This document shows, piece by piece, positions 1-6,653 of a stretch of 10,536 nt of DNA (position 1 is its first letter; the number at the start of each line of letters is the position of its first letter). Source of the stretch: Methanomicrobiales archaeon (GTDB lineage Archaea > Halobacteriota > Methanomicrobia > Methanomicrobiales > JACTUA01). The notes beneath the pieces were generated by a model. The model was not told the origin of the DNA and made no database searches. It worked only from the letters and a program-made list of their open reading frames with translations. Made by a program: the position numbers and the translations under genes. The stretch lies in contig JAJRDF010000042.1 of the NCBI GenBank assembly GCA_028678555.1, positions 1 to 10,536 on the forward strand, in the 5' to 3' direction.

Positions 1-1342
1 CCACCGCCTTCTCCAGCGCCTCCACGGCACCTGACGGATCATCGATCCGCTGCCGGGCCAGCCCCAGCCGGTACCAGGAATCGGCACGGTCCGGGTCCAG
101 CTCCGCTGCACGGGCAAAGGAGGCCACCGCATCCGTATGGCGGTCCAGTGCCTCTTCGGAGATCCCCTTCCGGAACCATGCGTCTGCATGCTCCGGTTCC
201 TGTTCCACACTGCGCCCGAAATCCTCTGCGGCATGCAGGTGGTCCCCTGCCGCCGCGTGGGCCTGTCCCCGGAGGAACCAGCCCCGTTCGATCTCCGGGG
301 CCCCTTCCAGGGCATGGTCCAGGGAATGGACTGCCTCGTCGGCAGAACCGCGGCGGAGGAGGATCTTACCCCGGAGGAGCCAGAGGGCAGGATCCGCGTA
401 TCCCAGGGCCAGGGCCCGGTCCAGGGCATCCAGGGCGGCCCCGGGCTCGCCGGTCACCTCCAGGGCTGCGCCCCGCCGGTACCACGCCTCAGCCCGGTCC
501 GGCTCCGCTTCGCACAGGCGGACGAACTCGGCGAGGGCTTCCTCATGCCTGCCGAGGGCCTCGAGGGAGAGCCCCTTCTTCAGCATGCAGTCGGTACAGC
601 CCGGGTCCAGGTCCAGCGCACGGTCCAGGGCCTGGACGGCCTCCGGGTACCGTCCCGTGGCATGGAGATCGGTCCCGATGGCCTGGTGGGTCCGGGCATG
701 GTACGGATCCAGGGCGAGGGCTTTCCGGTAGGAATGTTCCGCCTCGTCGTACCGGCCCAGGGCGGAGAGGGCGGCACCCCGGTGGTGCCAGGCATGGAGG
801 TCCCGGGAATCGATGGCGAGGGAGGCATCGAGGGCCTCGACGGCCCCTTCGGCTTCCCCCTGCTCCAGACGTGTCAGGCCAAGGTAATACCAGGCCCCGG
901 CATCTTCCGGATCGGACCGGGTCGCTTCCTGCAGGGCAGCCCCCGCCTCATCATACCGTTCCCGGTGGAAGGCGGCGAGGCCCCGCTGGTAATGGATACG
1001 GGCATCCCCGGCCCCGGCGGCCAGCGCCCGGTCCAGGGAGTCGGCGGCTTCGTCGTACCTGCTCATCTCCATCAGGGCCAGGCCGCGTTCGTACCATGTC
1101 CTCCCGGATCCGGGATCCAGCTCCACAGAACGGTCGAAGGCCTCCACGGCCTCCCCGGCACGCTCCTCCCTGGCCAGGGCGTACCCTTTCCGGCACCAGA
1201 GACGGGCATCTTCCGGGGAGAGGGCCAGGGCATGCTCCAGGGATACCACGGCCTCCCCGTACTGTTCCCCGCGGAACTGGACTTCCTGGAGGCCCTTCCA
1301 GGCATCCAGAAGATCGGGATCCCGTTCCAGCGCGGTCCGGTG
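1..1342 (-). CDS. Giant TPR-repeat protein, continuation in shifted frame (partial)
   Basis: From about 1342 down to position 1 the minus strand encodes about 13 further TPR units in a frame different from the upstream part. It starts around the residues RTALERDPDLLDAW and ends at the window edge with GAVEALEKAV. I spot-checked the frame near 1320, 950, 740 and 1-40; all lie in one frame with consensus TPR residues (for example LGRYDEAEHSY and RERYDEAGAAL). There is no independent promoter or ribosome-binding site at its beginning, so it is best read as the 3' part of the same gene rather than a separate one. The stop codon lies outside the window, so the total protein exceeds about 1,780 residues. 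Persistence of clean TPR coding after the break implies a very recent mutation, a sequence or assembly error, or recoding. Confidence 0.8.
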
Positions 1343-4300
1343 GGATCCCGCACCAGTGAGTGGCTGTAGGACTCCAGCGCCTCCAGATACCTGCCCAGCC
1401 TGTCCAGCGCCATCCCGCGGTTGAAGTGTGCCCCCGGATCATCCGGATCGATCCGCAGGGACTCGTCAAAGGCGGCGATGGCCTCCTCGTACCGCTCGAG
1501 AGCTCCCAGGCACCATCCCTTCAGGTACCAGGCCACGGCGTTCTCCGGGCTGATCTCCAGCGACCGTTCAAAGCAGGCGATGGCCTCCCCGTACCGGCCC
1601 AGCTCCCGCAGGGCATACCCCTGGAAGTACCACGCCCCCTCGTGCTGGGGATCGATCTCCAGGGCCTTCCGGAACGCCTCCACGGCCTCCTCGTACCGGC
1701 CCATCTCCTTCAGGGTCCAGCCCCGGCTGTACCACGATCCGGTGGATGCCGGGTCCAGCTCCGCAGCGCGTCCGAAGGCCTCCTCAGCGTCCGGATACCG
1801 CTCCAGCTTATTCAGGGTGACCCCCAGCAGGTACCAGGTCCTCGCGTCCTCGGGATCACGATCAAGGATCAGGTGGAACGTCTCCACGGCCTGATCGTAG
1901 CGGCCCATCATGGTGAAGGCCCAGCCCCTCCGGGAGAGGGCATCCTTTTGGTCCGGATCCAGCTCCAGCACCTTCCCGAAGGAGGCCACCGCGTCGGCGT
2001 ACTGCCCCAGCTCCTGTTCCGCCATGCCCCGGTGCAGCCAGGCTTCGGTCAGCTGCGGGTCCCCTTCCAGCGCGTGCCGGAAGGACTCCACCGCCTCTGC
2101 GTTCTTCCCCAGCTCCTGTTCCGCCAGGCCCCGGTGCAGCCAGGCCCCGGTCAGCTGCGGGTCCCCTTCCAGCGCGTGCCGGAAGGACTCCACCGCCCCC
2201 GCAAACTGCCCCAGATCCTCACCTGCGCAGCCGTGGAGGAACCATTCCTCCGGTGTCCCCGGGGCGATCTCCCGGACCTTCCGGAACGCAGCCTCTGCAT
2301 CTCCTGCGCGTCCCAGCTCCCGGGCAACCCGTCCCCGGTGGTACCAGGCGATCAGGCTGTCGGGTGAGAGGGCGATGGCCTTCTCCAGCGCCCCTTCGGC
2401 CTCCCGGTTCCTTCCCTTCCGGGCCAGGGCCAGCCCCAGCTGCTCCCATGCACCGGCGTTCCGTTCATCCAGAGCCGTGGATCGCAGGAGGGATTCGATG
2501 GCCTCCTCATCCCTTCCGTCCGCCACCAGCGCCCGGCCCCGGTAGTACCAGGCGGATCCCCGGTCGGGATCCAGCCGGATCGCCCGGTCCAGTGCCGTGA
2601 CGGCCTCGCTGTGCCGGCCCAGGATCTCCAGCATCCGGCCATGCTCTGCATGGGCTTCTGTATGGGACGGGTCTGACTCGGCAGCCTTTGCAAACGCCTC
2701 GGCAGACGCCGCGTTCCTGCCCAGCAGCGCCAGGCAGACGCCGGAACGGTACCAGGCCCCCGCGTGCCCGGGCTGGAGGGAGAGGGCCCGGTCGTATGCC
2801 TCCATCGCCTCCCGGTAGCGCGCCAGCTCCTCCAGCACCATCCCCCGGCAGTACCATGCCCCCGCATCGCGGGGAACCAGGGAGAGACCGCGTTCAAAGG
2901 AGGCCCGCGCCTCGGCATCCCGGGTGAGGGCCCGCAGGGAGAGACCCTGACGGTACCATGCCCGGGCATCCTCCGGTGAGAGGGCTGCAGTTCTCGCGAA
3001 GGCGCTGACGGCGTCGCCATGCCGCCCCAGCCTCTGGAGCACCATCCCCCGTTCCCTCCAGGCGGACGGATCCTCCGGATTCAGATCCACGGCCCGTTTC
3101 AGGGCATCCAGGGCCTCGTCGTGCCGCCCCAGGGGGGAGAGGGCCCGGGCACGGGTGAGCCATGCCCCCTCGTGATCGGGCGAGCGGCCCAGCACCTGGT
3201 CCGCGGCCTCCACAGCCAGCTCGTGCCTGCCCAGCGCCTCCCTGGCCTGCCCCAGGGCAAACCAGGCGGCGGTGTCATCCGGGGCGAGGCGGACAGCCTC
3301 CTCCAGGTGATCCGCAGCCTCCCCGAACCGCTGCCGTCCCAGGGCCAGGGTGCCCCGGAGGGTCCACGCGGCCGGGCGGGAGGGATCGATCGCAACCGCC
3401 TGAGCCAGGGCCTTCCCGGCTTCCTCCTCCTGCTCCAGGCGGGCAAGGATCACTGCGTACCGGTACCAGGCACCGGCATCCCCGGGCTCCATGTCCAGGG
3501 CTCTCCGGTAGGCTTCCGCAGCCTCAGCGAACTGATCCAGGGATTCCAGCACCTCCCCCCGCTGGAGCCAGGTGGCCGCCTGGCCGGGGGCGATCCTCTC
3601 CACCCGGTCAAAGCAGGTGAGGGCCTCGCTGAACCGGTGGAGCCGGGAGAGCGCGAGACCTCGCTGGAACCAGGACTCCGCGTGGCGGGGGTCCAGACGG
3701 AGGACCTCGCCGAACGCTCCCAGGGCATCGTGGTAACGGGCCAGCGCCATGAGCGCCTTCCCCCGGGCCAGGTGCCCTTCCACGGCTCCCGGTTCCCTCC
3801 GGATGGCTTCCCCGAACGATGTCAGGGCCTCTTCCGTACGGCCCAGGATGGTGAGCACCTCCCCCTTGCGCACCCAGCCCTCCGCATCATCGGGTTCCAG
3901 CCGGATGGCGCGGTCGATGGATGCCAGCGCCTCTTCGGATCTCCCGGCTGCAGCCAGCGACTCCCCGCGGTGGAACCAGACGGCGGCCAGATCAGGCTCC
4001 CTCTCCAGCGTCCGGTCAAAGGATGCGACCGCTTCGCCGTGCTCACCCAGCTCGGCCAGCGCGATCCCCCGGTGGTACCAAGTGTTGGGGTTCTCCTCCT
4101 CCTCCCTGAGGGCCTCGTCAAAGACGTCGATGGCCTCCCGGTACCTGCCCATCGCCTTCAGGGCCAGGCCCTTCACCGACAGGGCATGGGCATCCGGGGC
4201 ATCCAGGGAGAGCACCCGGGTGAGGGACTCCACGGCCTCGCTGTCCCTTCCCAGGGTGATGAGGGCCAGGCCCCGGTTGTACCAGGCACCCGCATCACCG

Positions 4301-5343
4301 GCATCGATGGCCACGGCCCGGTCAAAGGAGGTCACCGCATCCGCGTGGCGTTCCAGCGCGATCAGGGCCAGGCCCCGGTTGTACCAGGCACCCATGTTCC
4401 GGTTATTCCCGGCCAGGGCCCGGTCAAAGGAGGCGACCGCGTCCTCGTAGCGTGCATCCTCGAGAAGGGTGATCCCTCGGTGGTACCAGGCCTCCACCAG
4501 CCGTTCGTTCAGGGCCAGCGCCCTGTCAAAGGCCTTCACCGCGTCGGGGTGCTTCCCCGCCGCATGGAGCGCGATTCCCCGGTAGTACCAGGCGGTGGCC
4601 TGGGACGGGTCCAGGGCCAGGGCCCGGTCGAAGGCTGACACCGACTCCGCGTCCCTGCCCAGGTGGTGGAGGACGAGGCCCTTCTGGAGCCAGGCATCGG
4701 GCGAACGGGCACTCAGAGCCAGGGTCTGCTCCAGGGATTCCAGTGCCTCTTCATGGCGTTCCAGCGTGGAGAGCACCCTGCCTTTCAGGGCCCAGGCATC
4801 GGCATCCTTTGCGTTCAGGGCCAGTGCCCGGTCCAGGGCAGCGAGGGCCTGTTCGTGCTGCCCCTCCGCTTCCAGGGAGAGGGCGCGGAAATAGTACGCC
4901 CTCGCATCCCGGTCATCCAGGGCCAGGGCCTGGTCGTATGATTCCCGGGCCTCCCGGTGCCGGCCCAGTGCGGCCAGCACCCGGCCCCGGTGGAACCAGG
5001 CCGAAGGCTGGCGGCTGTCGAGAGCGAGGGCGCGGTCAAAGGAGGTGAGGGCATCGTCGTACCGGTGCTCCTCCTCCTCGGTCCGTCCCCGGCCGGTCCA
5101 GGCACCGGCATGGTCGGGGGCGATCTCCAGCACCTGCTCAAAGGATCGGCGGGCTTCCTGCCACTGGCCAAGGGCGATGAGGGCCAGGCCGCGGTGGTAC
5201 CAGGCCAGGGGATTGCGGGGGTCAATCTCCAGGGCGCGGCTGTAGTACCGGACTTTCCGGTCCGGGTCCTTCTCGTGGTATCCCTTCTCGCACCATTCCT
5301 CTGCCGTCTTTCCCCCGATTTTCTTTTTCTCCCCTTTTGTCAT
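1072..5343 (-). CDS. Giant TPR-repeat protein, first reading frame (about 39 TPRs)
   Basis: This reading frame encodes 1423 residues that are almost entirely consecutive 34-residue tetratricopeptide repeats of the form AWYxRGxALxxLGRYxEAxxxFDRALxLDP, beginning near residue 13. The N-terminus is a short lysine-rich stretch (MTKGEKKK). I see no signal peptide, membrane segment or catalytic domain, so a cytoplasmic protein-binding scaffold is the natural inference; the partner is unknown. TPR units stack as helix pairs into a superhelix (family knowledge). ATG at 5343 is supported by AGGAGGG ending 10 nt upstream and a TATA-like box further up. TPR character is exact up to about residue 1337 (RDPTGP). 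The remaining residues to the stop at 1072 are out-of-frame nonsense, because the repeat continues in another frame to the window edge. The true product is therefore probably larger, unless the break is real. Confidence 0.88.
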   Translation of the reverse strand: MTKGEKKKIGGKTAEEWCEKGYHEKDPDRKVRYYSRALEIDPRNPLAWYHRGLALIALGQWQEARRSFEQVLEIAPDHAGAWTGRGRTEEEEHRYDDALTSFDRALALDSRQPSAWFHRGRVLAALGRHREARESYDQALALDDRDARAYYFRALSLEAEGQHEQALAALDRALALNAKDADAWALKGRVLSTLERHEEALESLEQTLALSARSPDAWLQKGLVLHHLGRDAESVSAFDRALALDPSQATAWYYRGIALHAAGKHPDAVKAFDRALALNERLVEAWYHRGITLLEDARYEDAVASFDRALAGNNRNMGAWYNRGLALIALERHADAVTSFDRAVAIDAGDAGAWYNRGLALITLGRDSEAVESLTRVLSLDAPDAHALSVKGLALKAMGRYREAIDVFDEALREEEENPNTWYHRGIALAELGEHGEAVASFDRTLEREPDLAAVWFHRGESLAAAGRSEEALASIDRAIRLEPDDAEGWVRKGEVLTILGRTEEALTSFGEAIRREPGAVEGHLARGKALMALARYHDALGAFGEVLRLDPRHAESWFQRGLALSRLHRFSEALTCFDRVERIAPGQAATWLQRGEVLESLDQFAEAAEAYRRALDMEPGDAGAWYRYAVILARLEQEEEAGKALAQAVAIDPSRPAAWTLRGTLALGRQRFGEAADHLEEAVRLAPDDTAAWFALGQAREALGRHELAVEAADQVLGRSPDHEGAWLTRARALSPLGRHDEALDALKRAVDLNPEDPSAWRERGMVLQRLGRHGDAVSAFARTAALSPEDARAWYRQGLSLRALTRDAEARASFERGLSLVPRDAGAWYCRGMVLEELARYREAMEAYDRALSLQPGHAGAWYRSGVCLALLGRNAASAEAFAKAAESDPSHTEAHAEHGRMLEILGRHSEAVTALDRAIRLDPDRGSAWYYRGRALVADGRDEEAIESLLRSTALDERNAGAWEQLGLALARKGRNREAEGALEKAIALSPDSLIAWYHRGRVARELGRAGDAEAAFRKVREIAPGTPEEWFLHGCAGEDLGQFAGAVESFRHALEGDPQLTGAWLHRGLAEQELGKNAEAVESFRHALEGDPQLTEAWLHRGMAEQELGQYADAVASFGKVLELDPDQKDALSRRGWAFTMMGRYDQAVETFHLILDRDPEDARTWYLLGVTLNKLERYPDAEEAFGRAAELDPASTGSWYSRGWTLKEMGRYEEAVEAFRKALEIDPQHEGAWYFQGYALRELGRYGEAIACFERSLEISPENAVAWYLKGWCLGALERYEEAIAAFDESLRIDPDDPGAHFNRGMALDRLGRYLEALESYSHSLVRDPTGPRWNGIPIFWMPGRASRKSSSAGNSTGRPWYPWSMPWPSPRKMPVSGAGKGTPWPGRSVPGRPWRPSTVLWSWIPDPGGHGTNAAWP
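1316..1350 (-). other. Frame break in the TPR gene at a 9-bp direct repeat
   Basis: The 9-mer GGGATCCCG occurs at 1316-1324 and again at 1342-1350 (plus-strand reading), exactly 26 bp apart, and each copy encodes an RDP turn between TPR helices. Joining the upstream SLVRDP directly to the downstream DLLDAW gives a perfect 34-residue register, so the site can be read as a 26-bp insertion. It equally fits a 76-bp deletion inside one 102-bp TPR unit, since 102 minus 76 is 26; the intervening bases encode an RTALE-like helix end, which favours the deletion reading. Neither 26 nor 76 is a multiple of three, so the frame shifts. I see no canonical slippery heptamer. Confidence 0.75.
2005..2197 (-). 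repeat. Near-identical tandem 102-bp TPR unit pair
   Basis: Positions 2005-2095 and 2107-2197 match at 88 of 91 bases by eye, offset by exactly 102 bp (34 codons). On the minus strand both encode the module VESFRHALEGDPQLTxAWLHRGxAEQELG. Other adjacent repeats of the gene share the protein consensus but are clearly more diverged at DNA level. This pair therefore looks like a recent in-frame tandem duplication of one TPR unit. Confidence 0.85.
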
Positions 5344-5440
5344 GCCCCGCTCGCCCTCCTGCCGCTCACCGGCGCCCCGAAACGCCCGATCTCGGCCGAC
5401 TCAGTGAGTACTGTCATGAAAAATTGCTATAAATCCTTGC
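5344..5440 (-). promoter_or_regulatory. Promoter and ribosome-binding site of the TPR gene
   Basis: On the minus strand a TATA-like box ATTTATAG lies at 5427-5434 (plus strand CTATAAAT), preceded by purine-rich GCAAGGA that could serve as a BRE. Archaeal spacing of about 27 bp puts transcription start near 5403, giving a leader of about 60 nt. AGGAGGG at 5354-5360 is a strong Shine-Dalgarno sequence 10 nt before the ATG at 5343. The rest of the gap between the TPR start and the next gene (to about 5598) shows nothing I can name beyond a pyrimidine-rich minus-strand stretch after the small ORF. Confidence 0.55.
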
Positions 5441-5598
5441 TGATGGTACCATGCTCCCTCCGGGATATTGGAGGTATCGGGAGAGGGACGCGGGAACCCC
5501 CGCGGCACCTTGCCGGGGATGGCGGAGGATGACCGGGGGAAAGGAGGAGAGAATCAGAGTAAGGAGGATTGGGGCGGGGATTCGCACCCGAGGAAGGG

Positions 5599-5775
5599 TC
5601 AGGCTATGGAAAGGAGAATCGCGGGATCAGAGGCAAGGTAATCGGAGAGAGCTGCAGGGTTGTAGACATAGTGCTCGTGATCCCGGAGGATGAGATACTG
5701 GATCAGGATCCTGGAGCGAAGCTCATGGTGAAGCTGGGTGTTGCGGTGAGGGTATGGGATGAGTGCTTGCTCCAT
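5599..5775 (-). CDS. Small uncharacterised protein A (58 aa), paralogue of B
   Basis: An ATG-initiated minus-strand ORF of 58 residues (MEQALIPYPH... to ...LLSIA, stop TGA). I do not recognise the family. The core is HELRS-x-I-x-IQY-x3-RDH-x2-YVYNP-x-AL-x2-Y-x3-DP, charged and aromatic, with no membrane segment and no cysteines. Residues 15-58 align without gaps to the last 44 residues of the neighbouring small ORF at 6072-6299 with 23 identities, and both proteins end at the same aligned position. Nine of the identical residues use different synonymous codons (His17, Leu19, Ile23, Tyr27, Asp32, Tyr38, Pro40, Ala42, Leu55), which is strong evidence that this strand and frame are coding. Upstream lie AGGAAGGG at 5787-5794 and a TATA box at 5837-5844. 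Function unknown. Confidence 0.68.
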   Translation of the reverse strand: MEQALIPYPHRNTQLHHELRSRILIQYLILRDHEHYVYNPAALSDYLASDPAILLSIA

Positions 5776-6071
5776 GTGTGTGCTGACCCTTCCTGGTGGG
5801 GCGGAATTGCCCGCAACACCTAATTATCATCAATAGTATTTATAGATTTCTAAATTGAAATGGCTATTTCTGATGCTTAATATCTATAAAATCACCTGTA
5901 GTAATCCAAATGTGAAATCAGACCACTTAAATAAGTTTTATCAATATGCGGCGTACCTTTCCCGCCCGGCACATGAGCCGGAGGGCCGTGGGGCGGACAG
6001 AAGATGCACGCGGGAGGTTCAGGGAAGATAGGGGAAGAAGAGGGGAAACGGGATTCAGCCCCGCCCGGGAA
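5776..6071. other. Intergenic AT-rich island between the two small genes
   Basis: Positions 5820-5945 are strikingly AT-rich compared with the GC-rich surroundings and hold several TATA-like boxes on both strands, including plus CTATAAAA near 5885 and plus TTAAATAAG near 5930. From about 5946 to 6071 the composition returns to GC-rich, and the minus strand is pyrimidine-rich just after the stop of small protein B, possibly a termination region. I see no RNA gene or convincing further ORF here. Plus-strand reading frames through this stretch are probably antisense to the small proteins. Confidence 0.5.
5837..5846 (-). promoter_or_regulatory. TATA box for small protein A
   Basis: Minus-strand TATAAATA (plus strand 5837-5844) sits in an AT-rich island and predicts a transcription start near 5813. 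That leaves a leader of about 38 nt containing a purine-rich AGGAAGGG upstream of the ATG at 5775. The position and orientation agree with the small ORF being a real transcribed gene. Confidence 0.5.
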
Positions 6072-6299
6072 TCAGGGGAGCATCAGGCCTTTCCAGGGAT
6101 CGTAGGAGTAGTATTCGGCGAGGGCGGACGGGTTATAGACATAGTCCCTGTGGTCCCGGAAGAAGGAGTACTGGATCTGAATTATGGAGCGGAGCTCGTG
6201 CCGGAACGGGGGGAGCCCGGCCTGGTTGACGGGTACCGGCGGCGGAATATGGGGCAGTTCTGCATGCAGTACTGCCTGGCAATGCGGATCCCTGTGCAT
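6072..6299 (-). CDS. Small uncharacterised protein B (75 aa), paralogue of A
   Basis: A minus-strand ORF of 75 residues from the ATG at 6299 (a TTG at 6305 in frame would add two). Residues 32-75 align gap-free with small protein A: HELRS, IQY, RDH, YVYNP, AL and DP are shared, 23 of 44 identical. The N-terminal 30 residues are proline-rich, not conserved in A and may be wrongly started; a shorter protein from an internal non-ATG start is possible. A TATA-like box (minus TATTTAAG, plus 6324-6331) lies about 28 bp before the ATG, so the mRNA may be leaderless. The gene is in tandem with A, 296 bp apart, and lies downstream of the tRNA-Phe gene on the same strand. I do not recognise a family and assign no function. 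Confidence 0.65.
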   Translation of the reverse strand: MHRDPHCQAVLHAELPHIPPPVPVNQAGLPPFRHELRSIIQIQYSFFRDHRDYVYNPSALAEYYSYDPWKGLMLP

Positions 6300-6322
6300 T
6301 ACCAATAATTTCTCTGTCCCTT

Positions 6323-6333
6323 ACTTAAATATT
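6323..6333 (-). promoter_or_regulatory. TATA box for small protein B
   Basis: On the minus strand TATTTAAG lies in a second AT-rich island (about 6300-6395). Its centre is about 28 nt from the ATG at 6299, predicting transcription start at or within a few bases of the start codon, that is, a leaderless or near-leaderless mRNA. There is no good Shine-Dalgarno match next to the ATG. Confidence 0.42.
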
Positions 6334-6436
6334 GTGAATAAAAAATTCATAAAATATTATCTTGATGAAGAAATGCTTTGCTAATTGCATTTTTTCTGCG
6401 GGAGGCGGTGATCCGGAATGTCCCGGCTTTCGGGCG

Positions 6437-6456
6437 GCCCTCCATGGCAGGAGGGC
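6437..6456 (-). terminator. Hairpin just downstream of tRNA-Phe, possible terminator or processing signal
   Basis: A perfect 7-bp inverted repeat GCCCTCC/GGAGGGC with a 6-nt loop begins 8 nt after the tRNA 3' end. A weaker CCCG-GCTTT-CGGG hairpin follows at 6422-6434. No T-run follows on the minus strand, so this is not a typical archaeal poly-U terminator. It could be a 3' processing or stability structure, or chance in GC-rich DNA. Confidence 0.3.
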
Positions 6457-6463
6457 TTCCGGA

Positions 6464-6537
6464 TGCCTCAGCCCGGATTTGAACCGGGGACAGCCAGATC
6501 TTCAGTCTGGCGCTCTCCCAGTCTGAGCTACTGAGGC
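6464..6537 (-). tRNA. tRNA-Phe (anticodon GAA)
   Basis: A complete 74-nt cloverleaf reads on the minus strand. The acceptor stem is GCCTCAG/CTGAGGC, followed by T8 A9, the D stem GCTC/GAGC, the anticodon stem CCAGA/TCTGG with loop CTGAAGA (anticodon GAA at 34-36), the variable loop CTGTC, and the T stem CCCGG/CCGGG with loop TTCAAAT. The discriminator base is A73. CCA is not encoded (TCC follows), so it must be added after transcription. All stems are fully paired and there is no intron. The tRNA decodes UUU and UUC. A weak TATA-like TTTTTTAC at 6565-6572 lies about 31 bp upstream. Confidence 0.97.
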
Positions 6538-6564
6538 AGTTTCTGAAGAGCTGGATCCTTCGGG

Positions 6565-6574
6565 GTAAAAAACT
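6565..6574 (-). promoter_or_regulatory. Possible TATA box of tRNA-Phe
   Basis: Minus-strand AGTTTTTTAC is the only A/T-rich element in the GC-rich spacer upstream of the tRNA. It is centred about 31 bp before the mature 5' end, which would give a 5' leader of about four nucleotides. The match to the archaeal TATA consensus is weak. Confidence 0.35.
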
Positions 6575-6606
6575 CATCGGTCGGCGCAACCGGAACTGGG
6601 GTCTTT

Positions 6607-6637
6607 CCGCGGGATGACCATTCTTATCACCCCGCGG
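6607..6637 (+). promoter_or_regulatory. DHH gene promoter: TATA-like box between two CCGCGG palindromes
   Basis: CCGCGG occurs at 6607-6612 and 6632-6637, and CCGCGGG/CCCGCGG form an inverted repeat around a 17-nt AT-richer core containing TTCTTATC. That core is centred about 28 bp before the ATG at 6654, appropriate for a TATA box of a leaderless transcript. The flanking palindromes could be regulator-binding sites or a hairpin, but CCGCGG is not rare in GC-rich DNA. Confidence 0.35.
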
Positions 6638-6653
6638 GGGTAATACTGCTGGA

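Noticed and set aside
137..4638. Long plus-strand open frames (137-1369, 1360-2367, 3019-4638) through the TPR gene
   Set aside because: They are antisense shadows. GC-rich repeated TPR codons leave the opposite strand open; their products are low-complexity Gly/Pro/Val/Gln-rich repeats with the same 34-codon period and no starts with ribosome-binding sites.
1..5343. CRISPR-like or satellite repeat array with 102-bp period
   Set aside because: The period is exactly 34 codons and the units encode TPR helices with diverged DNA; there are no short identical repeats with unique spacers.
5569..6308. Plus-strand frames at 5569-5823 and 5946-6308, which also resemble each other (VDIV, VPEE/IPED, LD, GA)
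   Set aside because: The similarity is a mirror of the minus-strand paralogues. Identity is lower in the plus frame (about 14 of 29 versus 19 of 29 over the same core), and the nucleotide changes fall at minus-strand third positions.
5344..6463. Integrated element using the tRNA-Phe 3' end as attachment site
   Set aside because: I found no second copy of the tRNA 3' end in the neighbouring stretch and no integrase or other mobile gene in the window.
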